Assembly (NCBI GenBank): GCA_964613035.1
Contig: CAZTFQ010000024.1
Span: 1 to 22,831, forward strand
DNA from: CAVIQK01 sp964613035
GTDB lineage: Bacteria > Bacillota > Clostridia > Christensenellales > DTU072
Length of the DNA: 22,831 nt
Direction of reading: 5' to 3'
The notes beneath the pieces were generated by a model. The model searched no databases. It had not been told where the DNA came from and was given only the letters and a program-made list of their open reading frames with translations. The number at the start of each line of letters is the position of its first letter. Position 1 is the stretch's first letter. The translations under genes and the position numbers were made by a program. Of the stretch, positions 17,185-22,831 are shown piece by piece.

Positions 17185-17213
17185 ATGTTATATGCACCGC
17201 GATAGGAATGCAA
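17185..17213 (-). promoter_or_regulatory. Possible promoter of the EamA transporter
   Basis: On the minus strand TTGCAT (17208-17213) and TAACAT (17185-17190) are 17 nt apart, each two bases off consensus. The start of transcription would be about 15-20 nt before the ATG, leaving just enough room for the ribosome site. Confidence 0.4.
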
Positions 17214-17230
17214 GTATTTTCATATTATCG

Positions 17231-17261
17231 AAGCACATATGTGCCGTGACGACATATGCTT
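17231..17261. repeat. Nested inverted repeat between PNPOx-like gene and transporter
   Basis: A perfect 12-bp palindrome GCACATATGTGC (17233-17244) lies inside a larger imperfect inverted repeat, AAGCACATATGT with ACATATGCTT (17252-17261), directly after the stop at 17265. No U-tract follows on the minus strand, so it is not a typical terminator. It may be an operator or a hairpin protecting the 3' end of the mRNA. Confidence 0.45.
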
Positions 17262-17264
17262 ACT

Positions 17265-17657
17265 CTAGAAGCGTATCGTCTCCTCCGGAGCGGAAAAGGA
17301 GCTAAACGTCGCGACCGCGTTTTTAAAATAAAACACTTGAGTGTTGCCGTCGTTTTCGTCGTACATCGAGCGCAATTCCGGATATGCGTCCAGCATGGAG
17401 CGTCTCGCCTCTTCTCGATCGTCTTCGACGAGTTCTCCCGCCACTCTCAGCCACACTCCGTTAAGGAAAGCGCATATTTCCGCCTTGGGGTTGAGGGCGA
17501 GTTGCTTAGACACCGACTTGACTTTGCCCGTCTGTATATACAGTCTTCCTTCGAAAACGTGCGCCGTGCCGAAAGGTCTCACTCTGGGTTGATCGCCTTC
17601 TTCCGTCGCCAAATAATATACACCTGCGTCTTTTAAAAATTGACAAACTTTTTCCAT
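17265..17657 (-). CDS. Pyridoxamine 5'-phosphate oxidase-fold flavin-binding protein
   Basis: The 130-residue product starts MEKVCQFLKDAGVYYLATEE and continues with QPRVRPFGTAHVFEGRLYIQ and a K(S)VSKQL stretch. These are typical of small single-domain PNPOx-like proteins that bind FMN or F420-type cofactors as dimers. The reaction is unknown; true pyridoxine oxidase activity is unlikely at this length. I chose ATG 17657 over the GTG at 17663 because AGAGG (17665-17669) is then properly placed. It follows the nicotinamidase-like gene by about 18 nt in the same operon. Confidence 0.85.
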   Translation of the reverse strand: MEKVCQFLKDAGVYYLATEEGDQPRVRPFGTAHVFEGRLYIQTGKVKSVSKQLALNPKAEICAFLNGVWLRVAGELVEDDREEARRSMLDAYPELRSMYDENDGNTQVFYFKNAVATFSSFSAPEETIRF

Positions 17658-17675
17658 ATTCACCTCTCAATTGTC

Positions 17676-18182
17676 TTATATAACGTCTATCTGGACCGCT
17701 TTCATCGCCCTCAGCGCGATACGATGACTCTCTTCGCTCACCCCAGCGCAACAGGCGGAATCCACTACTATGTCCGTCTCGGGAAACGCCGCCTTAAGTA
17801 TCATCGCATTGGATATGACGCAGATATCCGTGCACAATCCGCACAGTTCTATCCTCTCCACGCGAGAACGTCCCCTCTTAACGACCTCCGGCAATTCCAA
17901 GCTGCCGAAACTCGGTTTGTCCACTATCGTACGAGCGTACGGCTTGAGCTCGTCGCAGATTTCGTAACCGTGCGTCCCGCGTATGCAGTGCTCTACGGGC
18001 AACTTCCTGCCTTCCGCCGTCCTGAGATACTTCTCCGTGTGCGCGTCTCTGGTAAAAACGACCGTTCCGTCGAAGTCTCTCACCTTCTTCACCACCTCTG
18101 GCACTATCGCGCGAGCTTGCTCGCTACCGAGACTCCCGGATATGAAATCGTTCTGCATATCGACCACTATCAAATAATTCAT
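17676..18182 (-). CDS. Nicotinamidase-like cysteine hydrolase (isochorismatase fold)
   Basis: The 168-residue product carries the full catalytic triad of the family: D8 in VDMQNDF, K89 in DKPSFGS and C121 in GLCTDICV. Metal-site residues of nicotinamidases are also present (D46, H48, H71, with H65 in EHCIRGTHG). Nicotinamidases release ammonia and nicotinate from nicotinamide in NAD salvage; related amidases act on other amides, so pncA-like function is probable, not certain. AAGGAG is 8 nt upstream of ATG 18182 and overlaps the TAA of the GH32 gene, indicating an operon. Confidence 0.88.
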   Translation of the reverse strand: MNYLIVVDMQNDFISGSLGSEQARAIVPEVVKKVRDFDGTVVFTRDAHTEKYLRTAEGRKLPVEHCIRGTHGYEICDELKPYARTIVDKPSFGSLELPEVVKRGRSRVERIELCGLCTDICVISNAMILKAAFPETDIVVDSACCAGVSEESHRIALRAMKAVQIDVI

Positions 18183-18195
18183 AACCCGTACTCCT

Positions 18196-19293
18196 TTATA
18201 ATACTGCTGTATATACCTCTTCTCCGCCGTTGACGAAAACCTCGACCACGTATCCGTCTCGGAGAATTTTCAAATCCCTTATTTCTCCTTCGTACACAAT
18301 CGGTTCTCTTCCCGTCCTGTCTATGCGGAACCCCTTTTCCGTACGCACCACCGCGTCGTCGGAATCCGCCAAATACGGCTGAATCTCCTCGACGGGATAT
18401 GCGCGGATAACGCCGTCCTCGCAGGTTATCTCCCTGGGACACGACATACACCCTACACACCTGTCGGGATATTGATATTGCCAGCCGGAAACCCACGTAA
18501 TTAAAATATTCCTGACTCTGTCGTCTCCGAACATCTGCCCCGCGTATTGATCGGGTCCCTTGTCCACTTCCGAATAAAACTCCGTGAAAAATTGCCCGTT
18601 CTCGTAGCGTTCTTTAGACAAATTGTAATATCGAGGGCTTTTTAACGGACATACGGACGCACCCAGCAAATATCCGTCCTTATCCGCCACCAGCGACGGG
18701 CACTCGGTATATTCGCACCCCTGCCATTCTTTTAGTATCCCGACATAGTCCCAGTCCAGAAGATCGCCGCTCTTATATAGAAGCAATCTGCCCGTCTCGG
18801 TCTCCCTGTTGCCGGTAGCCATCACGCAATAGTATTCGTCACCTATCTTGCACACCGCGGGATCTCGGAAATCGGGTCCGCCGTCACTAGGATAATGCGC
18901 AATGAGAGGATTGCCGTCGCACTTGTTAAATACGATTCCGTCGTCGGAATACGCCGCACTGACCGTAGAAACGAGTTCTCCGCCGTCACCCTTTCTTATA
19001 GACGCGTAAAACAGATACAGCCTGTCGTCTTTAACTATAGCCGTCCCCGACCAGCACCCGTCTTTATCGTACGGAGCGTCCGGACATATCGCTATCGGCA
19101 ACTCTTCCCAGGTCAAGAAATCTTTCGTCCGAGCGTGCCCCCAGTGCATGGGTTGCTTCCAAGGGACCTCGTAATCGGGCGCGTGCTGGAAAAACACGTG
19201 ATAATATCCTTTGTAATACGCAAGACCGTTGGGGTCGTTAATCCAACCTCTCTTAGGACGAAAATGATACTTGAGTTCCTGTAGATAATCCAT
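18196..19293 (-). CDS. Compact GH32 glycoside hydrolase (sucrose/fructan type)
   Basis: The 365-residue product has the three GH32 signatures: WINDPNG with the nucleophile D20, FRDP with D144, and ECPS with the acid/base E197. The five-bladed propeller part appears complete. Typical bacterial members have 440-500 residues with a C-terminal beta sandwich; here the sandwich is reduced to about 60 residues ending in EVFVNGGEEVYTAVL. There is no signal peptide, so it is cytosolic and would cut imported sucrose, sucrose-6-phosphate or short fructans. GAGG lies 6 nt before ATG 19293. It is the first gene of an operon with the nicotinamidase-like and PNPOx-like genes. Confidence 0.92.
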   Translation of the reverse strand: MDYLQELKYHFRPKRGWINDPNGLAYYKGYYHVFFQHAPDYEVPWKQPMHWGHARTKDFLTWEELPIAICPDAPYDKDGCWSGTAIVKDDRLYLFYASIRKGDGGELVSTVSAAYSDDGIVFNKCDGNPLIAHYPSDGGPDFRDPAVCKIGDEYYCVMATGNRETETGRLLLYKSGDLLDWDYVGILKEWQGCEYTECPSLVADKDGYLLGASVCPLKSPRYYNLSKERYENGQFFTEFYSEVDKGPDQYAGQMFGDDRVRNILITWVSGWQYQYPDRCVGCMSCPREITCEDGVIRAYPVEEIQPYLADSDDAVVRTEKGFRIDRTGREPIVYEGEIRDLKILRDGYVVEVFVNGGEEVYTAVL

Positions 19294-19307
19294 ATATACC
19301 TCTCTAC

Positions 19308-19318
19308 GCCGTTACGGC
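19308..19318. promoter_or_regulatory. Palindromic operator candidate in the GH32 leader
   Basis: GCCGT-T-ACGGC is an 11-bp palindrome between the predicted transcription start and the ribosome site of the GH32 gene. The position fits a repressor site; sugar operons often have one, but none of the known consensus sequences is matched here. Confidence 0.35.
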
Positions 19319-19331
19319 TAACGTCATATTC

Positions 19332-19360
19332 ATCATATCAAAAATCATTCCGTAATTCAA
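19332..19360 (-). promoter_or_regulatory. Sigma-A type promoter of the GH32 operon
   Basis: On the minus strand TTGAAT (19355-19360) and TATGAT (19332-19337) have a 17-nt spacer. The leader is about 30 nt. It is back to back with the plus-strand promoter at 19415-19444. Confidence 0.75.
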
Positions 19361-19414
19361 TAATTAAATTATATTTCCCTTCCGATATTACGCGTCCTTA
19401 TATTGCGCACTCCC

Positions 19415-19444
19415 TTGACAAACATTCCGACGATGTGCGATAAT
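19415..19444 (+). promoter_or_regulatory. Sigma-A type promoter of the BspA-like lipoprotein gene
   Basis: TTGACA (19415-19420) is perfect. GATAAT (19439-19444) follows after 18 nt and is preceded by TGC, an extended -10 (TGn). The start near 19451 gives a leader of nearly 200 nt that begins with the inverted repeat at 19450-19559. Confidence 0.65.
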
Positions 19445-19449
19445 AATTG

Positions 19450-19559
19450 CGCCAAAAACTTAATACTGCTTCTATATAGAATTACATCTCTCGGTAACAG
19501 GTGTGTTTTTCGCTTTAGTGTTCTACATAGAAGTATAGTATCGACACAAGTTTTTGGCG
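19450..19559 (+). repeat. 110-nt imperfect inverted repeat in the 5' leader
   Basis: The outer arms are CGCCAAAAACTT (19450-19461) and AAGTTTTTGGCG (19548-19559), a perfect 12-bp pair that extends to about 17 bp with one mismatch (AATT flanks). Further in, CTTCTATATAGAA (19469-19481) pairs with TTCTACATAGAAG (19521-19533) with one mismatch, and TACT (19464-19467) with AGTA (19537-19540). ACATCT/AGGTGT can form a hairpin near the tip. The whole could fold into one long stem at the very 5' end of the mRNA. It may be a regulatory leader or a miniature inverted-repeat element. Confidence 0.6.
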
Positions 19560-19647
19560 AAATTTGAGCGGAAATGCACTTGTTATATTTTTTTACTCGC
19601 TCCGTTGTTGTGTAAATCTTATCTCCGCCCAAGAAGGAGACTCGACG

Positions 19648-22600
19648 ATGAAAAAGAAACTCCTCATCGCCATTTTCGCACTCGTCCTAATTGTAGGACT
19701 ACTTGTCGCTTGCGACGACGTAATCGACCCTAGCGGAACCGATTCGGGCGCTTTACCTTCCGGCTTCCCTTCCGGAACAATACCTGGCGATATAGACATT
19801 GACGAACCCTCTCTCGAGCACGACGTCCTCGTCATCGAAAAAATCGACGGTCAATACGCAGTGACCGGCGTAAAACGCACCGATATCACCGAGATCACTA
19901 TTCCCGATTTCATCACGAAAATAAAAGACTCGGCATTTTATAACTGTACAGAACTTAGTGACATTACTATCCCCGACTCGGTCTTCGATATCGGTGGCGA
20001 CGCCTTTTACAACACTGCCTGGTACGACAATCAGCCCGACGGCGTAGTGTATGCAGGCAGAGTTGCTTATACATATAAAGGCAAAATGCCAGAAGACACT
20101 ACTATTACACTCAAGGACGGCACCATAGGCATCGCAGACTATGCCTTTGCAGGTGATCCTCAACTGTCGGATATCGTTATACCCGACACCGTAATCTGTA
20201 TAGGTTATCGCGCTTTGCATTACTCAACGTGGTATGACAGTTTTTCCGACGGGCTTATATATGCAGGAAAGGTTCTATACGCATACAAAGGCTCCATCCC
20301 CGAAAACTATTCACTAGTCATCGCCGACGGAACCCTAGGCATATCAAAAAGTTTCGGTACTAGTTATTACTCCGAACTAAGTAATATAATCGACATAACT
20401 ATCCCCGATTCTTTATTATATCTTAGCGGAGAGAGACTTTGTAGTTTACCTAAATTACAAAATATAACCGTATCCGAAGGAAATCTTTTATATTCGTCAG
20501 AAGGCGGTGTTTTGTATTCTAAAAATAAAACTGCCCTTATCAAAGTTCCTGCTACGCTCTCCGGCAGTTTTTCCGTCCCCGACAGTGTGAAAATCATATG
20601 TGAATGTGCATTCTATGAGTGTAGCGAGCTCACTAGTATCACCATTCCCGACAATGTTACCGGTATAGGTAATTGGGCTTTCTACGATTGTACCGGGCTT
20701 ACTAGTATAACCATCCCCGACGGTGTTATTAGTATAGGGGAAGATGCCTTCGCGTGGTGTAGCGGTCTCTCTAGCGTGACTATCGGCAACGGTGTTACGA
20801 GTATAGAAAATTATGCTTTTTCTTATTGTAGCGGACTCACTAGTATAATAGTATCCGAAGATAATCCTAATTACTCTTCTCAAAACGGTATCTTATATAA
20901 TAAAGAAAAGACAGAGTTTATACTTATACCCGACAACATTCAGGGTTCCGTTATCATTTCTAGCGGTATAACGAGCATAAACAGTCGGGCTTTCAGCGAT
21001 TGTACCGGGCTTACTAGTATAACCATCCCCGACAGTGTTACGAGTATAGGCTATGGCGCCTTCTCTAATTGCTACAGTCTTCTTGAAGTATATAATCTCT
21101 CTTCTCTCGATATTACGGCAGGTAGTAGTAATAACGGATACGTGGGATATTATGCAATCGCCGTATATACGTCTGCGGATATTCCCTCTCGCATATCTTA
21201 CACCGACGACGGATATATTCTCTATACCGACGACGACAATATCATACTTGCCGGATACCGTGGTAACGACACGGACTTGATCCTACCCTCAAATATCACC
21301 TCTATTTCTCAATATGTATTCCGTAATAAAGACGTAACCACTGTCGTCATACCCGACAGTGTTACCAGTATAGGCGATAATGCCTTCTACGGCTGTGATA
21401 TGCTCACAAGTATCATCATCCCTAAAAACGTCACAAGTATAGGTTACAATGCATTCAGGGCATGTTCTAGACTTGTCGAAGTTTACAATCTCTCCTCTCT
21501 AATTATTACACCCGGCAGTTTGAATAATGGCGCCATAGGCTCATCCGCTATAGACATATATACATCGCTCGACGCTCAATCCAAACTGTCCGATTCCGAC
21601 GGATATATTACCTATTCCTCAGAAAACGAAAAAATCCTCTTGCTCTATACCGGCAACGCTACAGAGCTGGCCCTCCCCGACGGCATCACGAGTATTTATC
21701 AAGAGGCATTCCGTAATAATGAAAAAATAACTTCCGTAACCATTCCCGACAGTGTTACGAGTATAGGCGATTATGCCTTCTCCGGTTGTAGCAGCCTTAC
21801 TAGTGTAACTATCGGTAACGGTGTTACAAGTATAGGTGGTTTTGCCTTCCAGTATTGTGGAGGACTGACTAGTATAATCATCCCAGACAGTGTTACGAGT
21901 ATAGGTAGTTATGCATTCTCCAATTGTAGCGGACTTACCGGTATAACTATTCCCGACAGTGTTACAAGTATAGGTAGTTCTGTATTCTCCCGTTGTGTCG
22001 GTCTCACTAGTATTACTATCCCAGACAGTGTTACGAGTATAAGGGACGGTTTCTTCTCTTATTGTATCGGACTCTCCAATATAACCATCCCGGATAGTGT
22101 TACAAGTATAGGGGATCGGGCTTTCTCCGGTTGTAGCAATCTTACTAGCATAACCATCCCCGACAGCGTTACGAGTATAGGTAATTATGCCTTCGAGAAT
22201 ACTGCTTGGTATGATAATCAACCCGACGGAATGATCTATATAGGGAAGGTTGCTTATGCATATAAAGGCGATATGCCCGAAAATACTACAATTACTATTA
22301 AAGAAGGGACTCTCAGTATCGCAGTCGATGCCTTTATGAATTGCAGCGGGCTTATCGGCATAATTCTTCCCGATAGCATGATAAGTATACCTAGGGGCTC
22401 TTTTATAAATTGTGACAATCTCGCCAATATATCCTTAGGCAACGGAATTAAGAATATAGATGACTGGGCTTTTTCAGGTTTGAATAACCTTAGTAATATC
22501 AACATAGGCAATAGCGTTACGAGTATAGGTAGCTGGGCATTCGATGGATGTAGCGGGCTCACCGATATCACTATCCCCAACAGTGTTACTAGTATAGATA

Positions 22601-22831
22601 GTTGGGCATTCGATGGATGTAGCGGGCTCACCGATATCACTATCCCCAACAGTGTTACTAGTATAGGTCCTTTTGCCTTCAACGATTGTAACGGATTAGC
22701 GACCGTAATAATAGATTCAAGCGAGATTGCCGGTTTAGATTATTATAGTAGCAGTCTATTAGATTATGCCGAGACGGTGTACGTTAAAGAGGAACTTGAA
22801 GTCGGTAGTTATATTACGGATAGCTTCACTC
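19648..22831 (+). CDS. BspA-like leucine-rich-repeat surface lipoprotein (partial)
   Basis: The frame is open from ATG 19648 through 1061 codons to the window edge, so the 3' end is missing. AAGGAGA is 7 nt upstream (19634-19640). The product starts MKKKLLIAIFALVL with lipobox LLVAC (Cys22) and a short Pro/Gly/Asp linker. From about residue 85 it consists of BspA-type LRR units of 23 residues with the pattern LTSITIPDSVTSIGxxAFxxC. The array is broken by two kinds of spacer module: NTAWYDNQPDG...KVAYAYKG-like units and VYNLSSL...-like units. Such proteins sit on the outside of the cell and are linked to adhesion and binding of host or other cells. Its long structured leader and divergent promoter are unusual. 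Confidence 0.92.
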   Translation, partial: MKKKLLIAIFALVLIVGLLVACDDVIDPSGTDSGALPSGFPSGTIPGDIDIDEPSLEHDVLVIEKIDGQYAVTGVKRTDITEITIPDFITKIKDSAFYNCTELSDITIPDSVFDIGGDAFYNTAWYDNQPDGVVYAGRVAYTYKGKMPEDTTITLKDGTIGIADYAFAGDPQLSDIVIPDTVICIGYRALHYSTWYDSFSDGLIYAGKVLYAYKGSIPENYSLVIADGTLGISKSFGTSYYSELSNIIDITIPDSLLYLSGERLCSLPKLQNITVSEGNLLYSSEGGVLYSKNKTALIKVPATLSGSFSVPDSVKIICECAFYECSELTSITIPDNVTGIGNWAFYDCTGLTSITIPDGVISIGEDAFAWCSGLSSVTIGNGVTSIENYAFSYCSGLTSIIVSEDNPNYSSQNGILYNKEKTEFILIPDNIQGSVIISSGITSINSRAFSDCTGLTSITIPDSVTSIGYGAFSNCYSLLEVYNLSSLDITAGSSNNGYVGYYAIAVYTSADIPSRISYTDDGYILYTDDDNIILAGYRGNDTDLILPSNITSISQYVFRNKDVTTVVIPDSVTSIGDNAFYGCDMLTSIIIPKNVTSIGYNAFRACSRLVEVYNLSSLIITPGSLNNGAIGSSAIDIYTSLDAQSKLSDSDGYITYSSENEKILLLYTGNATELALPDGITSIYQEAFRNNEKITSVTIPDSVTSIGDYAFSGCSSLTSVTIGNGVTSIGGFAFQYCGGLTSIIIPDSVTSIGSYAFSNCSGLTGITIPDSVTSIGSSVFSRCVGLTSITIPDSVTSIRDGFFSYCIGLSNITIPDSVTSIGDRAFSGCSNLTSITIPDSVTSIGNYAFENTAWYDNQPDGMIYIGKVAYAYKGDMPENTTITIKEGTLSIAVDAFMNCSGLIGIILPDSMISIPRGSFINCDNLANISLGNGIKNIDDWAFSGLNNLSNINIGNSVTSIGSWAFDGCSGLTDITIPNSVTSIDSWAFDGCSGLTDITIPNSVTSIGPFAFNDCNGLATVIIDSSEIAGLDYYSSSLLDYAETVYVKEELEVGSYITDSFT
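20600..22690 (+). repeat. Tandem 69-bp LRR-coding repeat array
   Basis: Repeats of 23 codons follow one another with the core ATCCCCGACAGTGTTACGAG repeated with small changes. Divergence is low among units from about 21700 on and higher before. The first and last units are only approximate. The regular codon pattern is why long open frames appear on the opposite strand here. Confidence 0.85.
22534..22666 (+). repeat. Exact duplicate LRR unit
   Basis: The 64-nt stretch 22534-22597 is identical to 22603-22666, offset exactly 69 nt (one LRR unit). The intervening bases differ only slightly. This shows a recent in-frame duplication by unequal recombination or slippage. Confidence 0.9.

Noticed and set aside
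19369..19632. 87-codon minus-strand frame in the divergent intergenic region
   Set aside because: It needs a TTG start without a ribosome site, runs across the inverted repeat and both promoters, and matches no known pattern.
20220..22682. Several long open frames on the minus strand opposite the LRR array
   Set aside because: They have repetitive threonine-rich or isoleucine/serine/proline-rich products, no ribosome sites and exactly mirror the codon pattern of the plus-strand LRR repeats.
20600..22690. CRISPR-like repeat array
   Set aside because: The repeats are in frame, 69 bp long and encode LRR units; there are no unique spacers between short identical repeats.

Overview
The window looks like chromosomal DNA of a low-to-mid GC Gram-positive anaerobe, most likely an uncultured gut or rumen member of the Bacillota (Clostridia). 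The evidence is: strong sigma-A type promoters with TTGACA/TATAAT-like boxes, AGGAGG-type ribosome sites, intrinsic terminators with U-tracts, lipoproteins with short lipoboxes (VAC), surface proteins with Cys/His ribbon repeats, and a BspA-type leucine-rich-repeat lipoprotein. I cannot name a genus. No tRNA, rRNA, CRISPR array or intact insertion sequence was seen.

Layout. 1-730: a short repeat-like block with a hairpin, then a truncated BRO-N (phage antirepressor type) gene with its own promoter and a terminator that lies inside its last codons. 730-3830 (minus): a large lipoprotein with N-terminal Cys/His ribbons and C-terminal beta repeats. It has its own promoter and terminator, and its reading frame is broken near 1270-1276. 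3950-16090 (minus): the centrepiece, a seven-gene operon read from a perfect-consensus promoter at 16059-16087 to a terminator at 3951-3985. In transcription order it encodes a three-helix membrane protein, a MoxR AAA+ ATPase, a DUF58 protein, a BatA-like membrane VWA protein, a larger membrane protein with two VWA domains, and two lipoproteins of unknown function. The genes are tightly packed or overlapping. MoxR, DUF58 and membrane VWA proteins are a known association, thought to act as chaperones or assembly factors for envelope or metal-dependent targets. The two lipoproteins at the end of the operon are the unfamiliar part and may be partners or clients.

16297-19360 (minus): a DMT/EamA transporter with a possible own promoter, and upstream of it a three-gene operon encoding a compact GH32 fructan/sucrose hydrolase, a nicotinamidase-like cysteine hydrolase and a PNPOx-fold flavin-binding protein. 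19361-22831 (plus): a divergently transcribed BspA-like LRR lipoprotein that runs off the window end. It is preceded by a 110-nt imperfect inverted repeat at the predicted 5' end of its transcript. The divergent promoters lie about 55 bp apart.

Taken together the window is rich in envelope functions: four lipoproteins, three or more membrane proteins of a MoxR/VWA machine, and one transporter. The functional link between the MoxR operon and the surface lipoproteins is inference from gene order only.
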